Source: Treponema sp.
GTDB taxonomy: Bacteria; Spirochaetota; Spirochaetia; Treponematales; Treponemataceae
Length of the DNA: 26,014 nt
Assembly (NCBI GenBank): GCA_016297405.1
Contig: JAEDGP010000025.1
Location: forward strand, 1 to 26,014
Direction: 5' to 3'
Shown here one piece after another: positions 16,701 through 23,284 of this stretch (position 1 is its first letter; each line of letters opens with the position of its first letter). A program made the position numbers and the translations under genes. The notes beneath the pieces were generated by a model. That model made no database searches, had not been told where the DNA came from, and worked only from the letters and a program-made list of their open reading frames with translations.

Positions 16701-16840
16701 TCGATGATATTCCAATCATCTGAAATGCAGAACTTCAGGTTATCACACAGATTGTCTGGCGCTACAAGATAGCATAGATTTGAATTATGGTTGAGGATAA
16801 AGTCTGTTGCAATTTCAAGATTTTTTTCTCTTATTTCCAT
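13718..16840 (-). CDS. Cytoplasmic diguanylate cyclase with ATPase-like N-terminus and TPR region
   Basis: The predicted role is synthesis of c-di-GMP from two GTP. The 1040-residue product has no signal or membrane segment. Residues about 1-210 recall the ATPase part of STAND/AAA signalling proteins (a Walker B-like stretch, NFLILNAQMIHSDTVELL, near 135), but I find no Walker A P-loop. Residues about 230-690 are helical, TPR-like repeats. A GAF-like region (about 710-860) precedes the GGDEF domain: DLDNFKYYNDHFGH, then RYGGDEFVI with GGDEF at 936-940. RSVD five residues before it is a canonical inhibitory I-site, so feedback control by c-di-GMP is likely. The ATG at 16840 has no Shine-Dalgarno sequence and sits 14 bases from a TATAAT box. 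Confidence 0.93.
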   Translation of the reverse strand: MEIREKNLEIATDFILNHNSNLCYLVAPDNLCDNLKFCISDDWNIIDLKNNYSPFKPFLQITSDYKPTSELLQKYCYEVQRETFRSYFERGIAIERYDVPIENENLYETNRFISTICNLIKELNTKNFLILNAQMIHSDTVELLKVLEKTEHDGKFVLCFNSDESYDISKNELEFLEQSHDKINFLCLKENFSKTASLLQKKKRTMDTESMDYNSILHVLRNNRLFMANEQLQIITNLISKNFLHFQLSPEEAHVIHCEIALAFYACGQLDDCILHLNEVVNDKINDEYKIAAYHYLTKVFYYKKSHDFAIKYFLRSQELTHNEPNSPYIALNAMLEYQFMERTDLGEIISKYTHALDLLERQGFVNNYISTGLSIPWKLINEQSSRFLIDSNIQKCYELAKKIDNQHLVSKACHWKGIMHSHYGEDKESIKWYDECNRIRTQIGEIGPLMNIRNGLSYESLCRAKYENAYNLVNGVVKNLYSIDDYSASIDTLKNLSYALFYSRHFLQAYTVLNKILHYMKIFEMEYQTNNSFLPTMNDILLFKTIIDLSWGDYIHSKTNYMAIYSVPDTVTSEDRPLIFFIQASLWLFDKNIKEAEKSMKTCINMLKEIKRDQSHKIVFCCYEFALALEKEGFEEESRKYMDKGFQLAKDKGFTYFSLNRSSITTEDYLQNIPKFEPLNIDLAFLDEKTEKEVLVTQLHKRLYDYQFLNKIKTNDIMTTSLQQYIEDSANTIFEYSMAKGVYVCELTNGKYQTIFSIFRNDEANFSENKWKKLFTRFSKESSCEMEFYARENLFFSNISKFEYNFGIALVQSPKTPFSPEVISAINIALFTIQSQITIYKQNENLIFLSSTDQLSLLKNKHSLTEFLSIESEKLRRANKKNIEMPQISIAFIDLDNFKYYNDHFGHPVGDLVIKLFAKLLKNTYRSVDFVSRYGGDEFVIVMNDSNVMDGARVYQRLLDNLKAEEYFLPEIRKFLKKPDLEVQDNLKIGFSMGISSNIDNRDSSDLNLTLANADKALYHSKENKKGCCTVWSSIRNHS

Positions 16841-16853
16841 ATCTATTTAGAAA

Positions 16854-16883
16854 ATTATAACATGAATTTAAAAATTGGATCAA
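16854..16883 (-). promoter_or_regulatory. Putative promoter of the TPR-GGDEF gene
   Basis: On the minus strand TTGATC (16878-16883) and TATAAT (16854-16859) are 18 bases apart. Initiation near 16847 would leave a leader of only about seven bases and no ribosome site. Confidence 0.5.
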
Positions 16884-16901
16884 AAAAAAGACTTTTAAAG
16901 C

Positions 16902-16933
16902 TAAAAACTTCCTGGATTAATGTCCAAAAAGTT
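16902..16933 (-). terminator. Rho-independent terminator of pyrG
   Basis: On the minus strand AACTTTTTGGA pairs with TCCAGGAAGTT (two G-T pairs) around a six-base loop, followed by a short T-run. It begins within five bases of the pyrG stop and isolates pyrG from the cyclase gene. Confidence 0.65.
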
Positions 16934-16937
16934 TTTT

Positions 16938-18548
16938 TTATTTGTTCCTGTTTTTGTTTTCGCAAGCTGCCTTGATGAATTCGCGGAACAAAGGACCTGC
17001 TTTATTTGGTCGGCTCTTGAATTCCGGGTGGAATTGGCCACCAACCATCCAAGGATGATCTGGAATCTCTACTGTTTCAACCAAATCTCTTTCTGGATTT
17101 ACACCAGAAATGATAAGGCCTGCGTTTTTTAGATCATCACGATATTTGTTGTTGAATTCATAGCGATGACGATGTCTTTCCCAGATTGTAGTTGAACCGT
17201 AGGCTTCATATACTTTTGTGCCTTTTTCAACTGCACATTCGAATTTTCCAAGACGAAGAGTTCCGCCAAGAATTTTTCCATTCTGATCTGGCATAAGGTC
17301 AATTACAGGATATTTTGTGTTTGGATCCATTTCTGTTGAATTTGCGCCCTCGAAGCCAAGAACATTTCTTGCATATTCGATACAGATAATCTGCATACCA
17401 AGACAGATTCCAAAATATGGAACCTTGCTGGTTCGGCAGTATTTTGCGGTAGAAATCATGCCTTCAATACCGCGTCCACCAAAACCTCCAGGAACTATTA
17501 CGGCATCTGCATCTTTGAGACGAGCTTGTGTTGTGGCGTCGTCAGTCAATTCTTCGGAAGATACCCAATCGATATCAATGGCAGCAAGGTTTTCGATTCC
17601 GCCGTGAATCAAAGATTCTACTACAGAAAGATATGCATCGTGCAGAGCAACGTATTTTCCTACCAAAGCGATTTTTACAGTTTGTGTGGGGTTGTTGAAA
17701 CGATCGACCATCTGGGCCCATTCGCTCAAATCTGCAGGTCCCTTTTTTATGCCTAAAGCTTCGCAAACAGCCTTGCCGATTCCTTCCTGTTCAAGCTGAA
17801 GAGGAACTTCATAAATGGATTTTGCATTCAGGTTTTGAATCAGGTGAGCTGGATCGACGTTACAGAAGTTAGCAAGCCTTTCTCTTGTTTGTGAATCTAT
17901 AGGGTGCTCAGTGCGAAGCATTATGATGTTTGGTTTGATACCCAATTCCTGAAGTTCTTTTACGGAATGCTGTGTTGGCTTTGTTTTCAATTCGTGTGCT
18001 GTTTCGATGTATGGAACTAATGTAAGGTGAATGTAGCAGCAGTTTTCTTCGCCAACTTCATATTTAATCTGACGGATGGCTTCTACGAATGGAAGTGACT
18101 CAATGTCACCAATTGTTCCACCTATTTCAGTTATGATGACATCAGCTTTTGTTTCTTTTGTGGAAAGAAGCATGCGGCGTTTGATTTCTTCTGTAATGTT
18201 GGGAATAACCTGAACTGTTCCTCCGTTGAATTTGCCTTCGCGTTCCATGTTAAGAACGGTAAGGTAAACACGACCGGCGGTGGTGTTAGATGATTGAGAA
18301 AGTGATGTGTCTGTAAAGCGTTCATAGTGTCCAAGGTCAAGGTCTGTTTCTGCACCATCATCTGTAACAAAAACTTCGCCATGCTGAATAGGATTCATTG
18401 TGCCTGGGTCGATGTTAAGATAAGGATCGAATTTTTGGTTTACAACGCTAAGTCCAAGTCTCTTAAGAATAAGACCGATGGATGCAGCTGCAATTCCCTT
18501 GCCAAGTCCGGAAACAACGCCTCCGGTAATAAAAATATACTTTGTCAT
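16938..18548 (-). CDS. pyrG: CTP synthase
   Basis: It aminates UTP to CTP with ATP and glutamine, the last step of pyrimidine nucleotide synthesis. The 536-residue product has an N-terminal amidoligase domain with the GGVVSGLGKGI P-loop, EIGGTIGDIES, and a C-terminal class I amidotransferase domain with PGGFGGRG, FGICLGMQ (nucleophile Cys) and QFHPEF. Length is normal for the family. The start at 18548 has a GAAGGAT ribosome site and the standard MTKYIFITGG beginning; the frame extends 30 codons upstream without family similarity. It is transcribed away from the 5S gene. Confidence 0.98.
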   Translation of the reverse strand: MTKYIFITGGVVSGLGKGIAAASIGLILKRLGLSVVNQKFDPYLNIDPGTMNPIQHGEVFVTDDGAETDLDLGHYERFTDTSLSQSSNTTAGRVYLTVLNMEREGKFNGGTVQVIPNITEEIKRRMLLSTKETKADVIITEIGGTIGDIESLPFVEAIRQIKYEVGEENCCYIHLTLVPYIETAHELKTKPTQHSVKELQELGIKPNIIMLRTEHPIDSQTRERLANFCNVDPAHLIQNLNAKSIYEVPLQLEQEGIGKAVCEALGIKKGPADLSEWAQMVDRFNNPTQTVKIALVGKYVALHDAYLSVVESLIHGGIENLAAIDIDWVSSEELTDDATTQARLKDADAVIVPGGFGGRGIEGMISTAKYCRTSKVPYFGICLGMQIICIEYARNVLGFEGANSTEMDPNTKYPVIDLMPDQNGKILGGTLRLGKFECAVEKGTKVYEAYGSTTIWERHRHRYEFNNKYRDDLKNAGLIISGVNPERDLVETVEIPDHPWMVGGQFHPEFKSRPNKAGPLFREFIKAACENKNRNK

Positions 18549-18621
18549 CACGATATCCTTCACAAAAAAAACTATTTCAATCATATCAAAATCTTGAATC
18601 TTAGTCCATGAATTTGGACTA

Positions 18622-18650
18622 TTGCATAAAGATGTCATTTTTCCTATAAT
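18622..18650 (+). promoter_or_regulatory. Dedicated promoter of the 5S rRNA gene
   Basis: TTGCAT (18622-18627) and TATAAT (18645-18650) are 17 bases apart, 14 bases before the mature 5S start. Just upstream is the perfect inverted repeat AGTCCA-N6-TGGACT (18603-18620). Confidence 0.65.
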
Positions 18651-18663
18651 GTAGCCGATAAAT

Positions 18664-18774
18664 GTCTGGTAACCTTAGTGGAGAGGAAATACCCGTTCCC
18701 ATACCGAACACGGAAGTCAAGCTCTCTTACGCCGATGATACTGCATACCGCGGGAAAGTAGGAAGCTGCCAGGC
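18664..18774 (+). rRNA. rrf: 5S ribosomal RNA, free-standing
   Basis: About 111 bases. The ends GTCTGG and CCAGGC pair as helix I. The loop region CCCATACCGAACACGGAAGT is the characteristic 5S core, and GGGAAAGTAGG near the 3' side is typical. A T8 tract (18775-18782) follows at once and probably terminates the transcript. No 16S, 23S or tRNA gene adjoins it: the neighbours are pyrG (divergent) and a glycosidase gene. End positions come from the helix I pairing and may be off by one or two bases. Confidence 0.93.
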
Positions 18775-18792
18775 TTTTTTTTGAAAACAAAT
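18753..18792 (+). repeat. 40-bp direct repeat, copy 1 (5S 3' end plus T8 tract)
   Basis: It covers the last 22 bases of the 5S gene (GGAAAGTAGGAAGCTGCCAG and two more bases), the T8 terminator tract and ten further bases (GAAAACAAAT). It is identical to 18902-18941. Confidence 0.97.
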
Positions 18793-18901
18793 CTTATGAA
18801 CGGAAAATCCATAGCAGTTTAGTAATGAGTTACTTTACCGCTTGCGCCAGTTTTGAAAAAACTGGTTGTAAGGAAGATTGCGCAGCAAGATTCCTTACTA
18901 A
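18793..18901. other. 109-nt hairpin-rich segment between the 5S-end repeats
   Basis: It contains three successive inverted repeats: AGTAA-tgag-TTACT (18821-18834), CCAGTTTT-gaa-AAAACTGG (18847-18865) and GTAAGGAA-N15-TTCCTTAC (18868-18898). The last overlaps the palindrome TTCCTTA-C-TAAGGAA (18891-18905), which crosses into repeat copy 2. I see no gene. A frame from 18825 runs on into the downstream lipoprotein gene but is not expected to be translated, because the signal peptide starts at 18942. It could be a small mobile or structured repeat, or a small RNA. Confidence 0.5.
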
Positions 18902-18941
18902 GGAAAGTAGGAAGCTGCCAGGCTTTTTTTTGAAAACAAAT
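18902..18941 (+). repeat. 40-bp direct repeat, copy 2
   Basis: An exact second copy of 18753-18792, offset by 149 bases. It carries the 3' end of 5S without the rest of the gene. It ends on the base before the ATG of the NagZ-like lipoprotein gene, so the whole leader of that gene consists of 5S-derived sequence. Confidence 0.97.
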
Positions 18942-20144
18942 ATGAAACGAATTGAATTTTTTTTGCAGGCCGTTCTTTTTTCGGCCTTTTTTATTTTCAT
19001 CTCTTCTTGTGCTACTTCAAAAAAGACAGTTCCTGTGCAAAATAATTCTCAACATCCTTTATCTTTGGAAATGAAAGATAAGCGCTCTCTTGTTGGCCAA
19101 ATGGTAATGATTGGAATTCCTGGCTATAAGTTGACAGACGCAGACCGCCGCATTTTTAGGGATTATAAAATTGGCAACGTGATCCTTTTTAAGTGGAATG
19201 TTAAGAATGCAATGCAATTGCGTAAGCTTACTTTGGATATTCAGAAAGAGGTGTTCGCAAATACCGGAAAAAAAGCTCTGATTTTTGTGGATCAAGAAGG
19301 CGGACGTGTTTCCCGGTTCAGCAGGGATATAGAAAAAATGCCTTCGGCTCTGAATCTTTCTGAGTATGGAAGTGAAGAGCTTGTATATACTGGATCTGTA
19401 GCCACAGGAAAGCAGCTGCAATTGGTTGGAATAAATGCGAATTTTGCTCCAGTTAATGACATTTTTTCTAACCCCGCAAACAAGGTGATAGGAGACCGCT
19501 CTTATGGCCGAACTGCTGAAGACGTTATTCGATTTTCTACGCTTGTGATGAAAGCGTTGGATGAGTCGGGCATTGTTGCATGTGCAAAGCATTTTCCAGG
19601 TCATGGGGACACGATCTTGGATTCTCATCATGCCTTGCCAATAGTCTATAAAACTTACGAAGAACTGAAATCCTTTGAGTTAAAGCCATTTGAAGCCTCC
19701 ATTAAAAATGGTATTCCCATGATAATGACGGCTCATATTTTATTTCCGAAGATTGACAATGAATTTCCTGCCACCATGTCTGAAAAAATTCTTACGGGTA
19801 TCCTAAGAAAAGACATGGGCTTTGATGGCGTGATAGTAACTGATTCCCTTGAAATGAATGCCATTAAGGACCGCTACGGGATTGTGAATGGAGCAGTTCA
19901 TTCAATTCAGGCTGGTGCGGATATGGTATGTTTGATCAGATCTGAACAGTATGTAATTGATGTTCTAGAGGCGCTTTGCCATGAAATAAGTCAAGAAAGA
20001 TTGATGGAATCTGTTCAAAGGATTTTGAAGGTTAAGCAGAAGTTAAGAAATGATGTTCACATAGTTTCAGCAAAAGATTTAAAACGTAAAATTAAAGCAG
20101 AAAATGAAAAGGTAAAGGCAATTCGTATTTTGGTTGAAAATTAG
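18942..20144 (+). CDS. GH3 beta-N-acetylhexosaminidase lipoprotein (NagZ-like)
   Basis: NagZ-type GH3 enzymes remove N-acetylglucosamine from muropeptides or other glycans. The 400-residue product has a lipoprotein signal ending FISSC (Cys23), so it is probably exported and membrane-attached rather than cytoplasmic like enterobacterial NagZ. The GH3 barrel has VDQEGGRVSRF, KHFPGHGDT (from Lys216) with DSHHALP, and VTDSLEM with the nucleophile Asp301. The His-Asp pair of the NagZ catalytic loop is present in KHFPGHGDTILDSHH. The frame is open back to 18825. I chose 18942 because the signal peptide begins there, although no Shine-Dalgarno sequence is visible and the leader is a copy of the 5S end. 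No clear promoter was found. Confidence 0.92.
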   Translation: MKRIEFFLQAVLFSAFFIFISSCATSKKTVPVQNNSQHPLSLEMKDKRSLVGQMVMIGIPGYKLTDADRRIFRDYKIGNVILFKWNVKNAMQLRKLTLDIQKEVFANTGKKALIFVDQEGGRVSRFSRDIEKMPSALNLSEYGSEELVYTGSVATGKQLQLVGINANFAPVNDIFSNPANKVIGDRSYGRTAEDVIRFSTLVMKALDESGIVACAKHFPGHGDTILDSHHALPIVYKTYEELKSFELKPFEASIKNGIPMIMTAHILFPKIDNEFPATMSEKILTGILRKDMGFDGVIVTDSLEMNAIKDRYGIVNGAVHSIQAGADMVCLIRSEQYVIDVLEALCHEISQERLMESVQRILKVKQKLRNDVHIVSAKDLKRKIKAENEKVKAIRILVEN

Positions 20145-20320
20145 ATTTTGGGGTGCATTTGAAATTTAAAAAAACTACCCAGAAAGTACATCAAGGAGTG
20201 GTAAAAATTTTCAAAACCATCGCTTATAGAAAGTGTTTGTCACTTTGAAATTCCGTCAGGTCTTTTAAGAACCGCAGGATCTGCCATAATGACTGCACTT
20301 CTTGTACTTAATGGATAGCC
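20141..20320 (-). pseudogene. Coding-like relic or intergenic repeat after asnS
   Basis: On the minus strand a frame bounded by stops reads LSTRSAVIMADPAVL and RPDGISK, then a TGA (20240-20242). It stays open for 32 more codons (QTLSISDGFENFYHSL) to a TAA at 20141-20143. An ATG lies at 20287, giving only 15 residues before the TGA. The segment is framed by imperfect inverted repeats (20179-20201 and 20296-20314). The TGA lies inside a small hairpin, AAAGTG-N5-CACTTT (20230-20246). I recognise no family. It may be a broken gene end, or a structured repeat that happens to be open. No clear terminator for nagZ or asnS is seen here. Confidence 0.3.
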
Positions 20321-20340
20321 TCAGTTGGGTTCTGCTGATT

Positions 20341-21801
20341 TTAGAAATCAGCCAGTTTTGGAGCGCGTGGGTAAGGAATTACATCGCGGATGTTTTCCAT
20401 ACCTGTTACGTAACGGATAAGGCGTTCAAATCCAAGACCGAATCCAGAGTGTGGAACTGTACCGAATTTTCTAAGGTCAAGGTACCAGTCGTAGATTGAT
20501 TTATCCATGCCGCGCTTTTCAATTTCTGCGCAGAGTTTTTCGTAGGATTCTTCACGTTCAGAACCGCCGATAAGTTCACCGATTCCAGGAACAAGAACGT
20601 CTACAGCCTTAACTGTCTTTCCGTCATCATTCTGTTTCATATAGAAAGACTTGATTTCTTTTGGATAGTTAAAAACCATTACAGGGCAGCCGAAAATCTT
20701 TTCTGTAAGGTAGCGTTCGTGTTCTGTGGCAATATCGCAACCCCAGTATGGGCTGAATTCAAACTTAGCGCCGTTCTTTTCTGCTTCTTCAAGTTTTGCA
20801 ATAGCATCTGTGTAAGAAATGCGGACAAAGTCTGCTTTTGCAACTTTTTCAAGCTGTTCAATAAGGCCAGGCTGGATTCTCTTGTCAAAGAATTCAAGGT
20901 CAGCGCGGCATTTTGTCAAAGCCCAGTTCAAAAGGTATTTTACAAAGTCTTCCTGAATATCCATGTCATCGTTCAAGTCAAAGAAAGCCATTTCAGGTTC
21001 AATCATCCAGAATTCAGCAAGGTGACGTGGAGTATTTGAGTTTTCTGCACGGAATGTTGGTCCGAATGTGTAAACGCGGCTCAAAGCTGTAGCCATTGTT
21101 TCTGCTTCAAGCTGACCAGAAACTGTAAGGCTTGCCTTTTTACCAAAGAAGTCCTTTGAATAGTCAACAAGCTTTGCTGCATCTTCCACCTTCATGCCCT
21201 TTGCACCTTTTTCAAGAGCGATTTCGGCAATCTTTTCCATGCTCAGTGTTGTTACCTGGAACATTTCGCCCGCCCCTTCACAGTCAGAACAGGTGATTTC
21301 TGGAGCGTTAATGTACTGAAAACCTCTTTCCTGGAAGAATGAATGAACGGCAAAAGCCATCTGGTTACGAACACGGTAAACAGCACCAAAAGTGTTTGTA
21401 CGTGCGCGAAGATGAGCATTTGTGCGAAGATATTCCATAGACATTTTGTTTTTCTGCAATGGATATTCGTCCGGATTACAGATTCCAAGGCACTTAAGGC
21501 TTTCCAGTGTAACTTCAACAGCCTGACCACTTGCAGGCGATTCAATCAAAACACCTTCAGCGCGAACAGATGCGCCAGTGTTCAGTTTTTTAAGTTCTTC
21601 TTCGATATTATTTACATTTGCATTATTAGAAGGAGCGTTGCGGTCAAATGTAAGCTGAATGTTTGCAAAACAGCTTCCGTCATTTACCTGAATGAAAACA
21701 AGGTTTTTAGAGTCGCGAACAGTGCGAACCCAGCCGCAGACAGTAACTTTCTGTCCTTCTGGTTTAGTTGAAAGTAAATCTTTAATTAATGTTGGAACCA
21801 T
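20341..21801 (-). CDS. asnS: Asparaginyl-tRNA synthetase
   Basis: This class IIb aminoacyl-tRNA synthetase charges tRNA-Asn. The 486-residue product has an N-terminal OB-fold anticodon-binding domain (GWVRTVRDSKNLVFIQVNDG), motif 2 (FRAENSNTPRHLAEFWMIEPE) and motif 3 (GFGLGFERLIRYVTG), and ends IRDVIPYPRAPKLADF as in the family. Length is slightly above the usual 460-470. The ATG at 21801 has a strong AGGAGGTG ribosome site. It is transcribed from its own promoter with a leader of about 107 bases. Confidence 0.98.
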   Translation of the reverse strand: MVPTLIKDLLSTKPEGQKVTVCGWVRTVRDSKNLVFIQVNDGSCFANIQLTFDRNAPSNNANVNNIEEELKKLNTGASVRAEGVLIESPASGQAVEVTLESLKCLGICNPDEYPLQKNKMSMEYLRTNAHLRARTNTFGAVYRVRNQMAFAVHSFFQERGFQYINAPEITCSDCEGAGEMFQVTTLSMEKIAEIALEKGAKGMKVEDAAKLVDYSKDFFGKKASLTVSGQLEAETMATALSRVYTFGPTFRAENSNTPRHLAEFWMIEPEMAFFDLNDDMDIQEDFVKYLLNWALTKCRADLEFFDKRIQPGLIEQLEKVAKADFVRISYTDAIAKLEEAEKNGAKFEFSPYWGCDIATEHERYLTEKIFGCPVMVFNYPKEIKSFYMKQNDDGKTVKAVDVLVPGIGELIGGSEREESYEKLCAEIEKRGMDKSIYDWYLDLRKFGTVPHSGFGLGFERLIRYVTGMENIRDVIPYPRAPKLADF

Positions 21802-21914
21802 ATTGGTTCACCTCCTGCAAAAATGGAAAACTAAAAAAGCTTTCTATTTGATTATAGCCATCATTTGCTGCGTTCTGCTCACAAAGCGGCTATTCTCATG
21901 TAAATAATGTGAAT

Positions 21915-21943
21915 ATTATAGTTATTTCCGCCGTATTCTTCAA
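21915..21943 (-). promoter_or_regulatory. Putative asnS promoter with a structured leader
   Basis: On the minus strand TTGAAG (21938-21943) and TATAAT (21915-21920) are 17 bases apart. The leader contains the pairing ATAGCC/GGCTAT around a 28-base interior with a TTTG/CAAA pairing. No T-box core sequence or terminator-type T-run follows it. Confidence 0.6.
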
Positions 21944-21967
21944 TAATATGCAGGTATAGGAATTAAT

Positions 21968-22007
21968 AAAACCCATTTGTTAATGGTGGAGTAATAACCT
22001 GGGTTTT
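21968..22007 (-). terminator. Terminator of the SBP-HD-GYP-SBP operon
   Basis: AAAACCCA (21968-21975) and TGGGTTTT (22000-22007) are perfectly complementary. On the minus strand the stem runs into TTTTATTAATT. It lies about 30 bases after the stop of the last gene. Confidence 0.7.
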
Positions 22008-22039
22008 TGTAATATGCCTGGGATTTGAAGGTGAGCTTA

Positions 22040-23278
22040 TTATTCAGGCATTTGGATTGCTGCAACAGTCTGGTCAAGTTGAGACTGAAGGTCGATTTCT
22101 GGCGAAAGGCCTTCGGTGAGCATGATGCCAAGCATTTTTGTCGGCGTCCAAAGCGATGAGGCCGTAAACTGAACATGAGCAAATTTTGACTGACTTGCAA
22201 GCGCTGTCAATGCAGGGGAAGCTTTAATTTCGTCATGGCTTGCAGCTTTAAGATTGGAAGGACATTCGCCGGTATTTTTGAATATTGCCACCTGGGATTC
22301 TTCGTTTGTTATCCAATGTGCGACTTTTTGAGCCCATTGAGGATGTTTTGTTTTGGAATTGACGCTTACAAGTTTGTATCCTGCAAAACTGTGCATCTGG
22401 ATATTATCTCCATTCAATTTAAAGGTTGGAAGTTTTGAAGCATCATAATCATCGCCCCAAACAAGGCGCACATTGTTTGCATTCCAGGCTCCGTTAATGC
22501 CTGCAATGATGCCTGAGTTTGGATTTTTAATGAGTTCTATGAAGTTGGAGTCAGGATAAGATTTGAATCCTGGCATTTGAGCAATCTTTGATATAGTGCG
22601 TGCAATATCAACGCCCTTGTATTTTGTGTTTGTGGCATTCCAGTTGCAACGGTTTGCGTTGCCCTCTTCATTTATGCTTACGTCAAGGCCTGCTCCTTTG
22701 AAAAAAGAGTACAGATACCAGCCGTTGTGCAAATCCATGGTGATTTTTTTGCCATGGGATGCTGCAACTTCGATCATTCTTTCAAGGGAACTTAAATCTT
22801 CAGTTTTGAAATATTTTTTGTTGTAATACATGAAGTACCCATTGCTGTTGAGTTCTGGGTAGGCATAAAGCTTGTCATTGATGGTTACGGCTTTTATTAT
22901 TGCGCTGTCTGGGCCGCCATGGTCTGCTATCACACTGTCTTTTTCGTAGGTGATCTCGCTAATGTATCCTTGGGTGTAAAGCTGCTTGAACTGGCCTGAT
23001 GTATATACAAATACATCTGGAGTGTAGGCAGGAGATGCCTCCATAATGTTTAGACAGCTTTTTGAGCTTTCTTCAATGATTGTAAAATTGAAAACAGCTT
23101 CGTCCTCATGTATTTTTTTGAATTCTTCCAGACGTTCTGTAATGACGTTTTTGTTTGTTTCGTCGGTCCAGATTTCTAGATTTACAGTTTCTTTTTCTTT
23201 TTTGGAACATCCGCATAGAGTTGCGGCAAAGACGGAGAAAATGGAAAAAATTGAGATAGCGTAGAACTTTTTTATCAT
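22040..23278 (-). CDS. Solute-binding lipoprotein, MalE-like family 1 type (second paralogue)
   Basis: It is a periplasmic binding protein of the extracellular sugar-binding type. The 412-residue product has a lipoprotein signal with LCGC (Cys24), then VNLEIWTDE as the first strand, as in ABC sugar-binding proteins. It is a paralogue of the protein at 24694-25944: both contain NGWYLYSFFKGAGLDV, a GECP motif, and a Trp-Pro region near the C-terminus. The start is uncertain. ATG 23278 opens directly into a signal peptide but has no ribosome site. TTG 23293 is in frame, yet a TATAAT box overlaps the intervening codons. It follows the HD-GYP gene by 66 bases, and no permease or ATPase gene is present. 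The ligand is unknown, a sugar by family. Confidence 0.92.
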   Translation of the reverse strand: MIKKFYAISIFSIFSVFAATLCGCSKKEKETVNLEIWTDETNKNVITERLEEFKKIHEDEAVFNFTIIEESSKSCLNIMEASPAYTPDVFVYTSGQFKQLYTQGYISEITYEKDSVIADHGGPDSAIIKAVTINDKLYAYPELNSNGYFMYYNKKYFKTEDLSSLERMIEVAASHGKKITMDLHNGWYLYSFFKGAGLDVSINEEGNANRCNWNATNTKYKGVDIARTISKIAQMPGFKSYPDSNFIELIKNPNSGIIAGINGAWNANNVRLVWGDDYDASKLPTFKLNGDNIQMHSFAGYKLVSVNSKTKHPQWAQKVAHWITNEESQVAIFKNTGECPSNLKAASHDEIKASPALTALASQSKFAHVQFTASSLWTPTKMLGIMLTEGLSPEIDLQSQLDQTVAAIQMPE

Positions 23279-23284
23279 AACTCG

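Noticed and set aside
18825..18941. N-terminal extension of the NagZ-like protein from an ATG at 18825
   Set aside because: It reads through the 5S-derived repeat and hairpins, and it would bury the lipoprotein signal that starts at 18942.
18664..18941. Two tandem 5S rRNA genes
   Set aside because: Only the last 22 bases of 5S are present in the second copy; no 5S core sequence lies between the repeats.
19059..19631. 190-codon open frame on the minus strand inside the GH3 gene
   Set aside because: It is antisense to a clear GH3 protein and shows no domain; it is a shadow of the real frame.
21343..21771. 142-codon plus-strand frame inside asnS
   Set aside because: It is antisense to the OB-fold and catalytic core; nothing supports expression.
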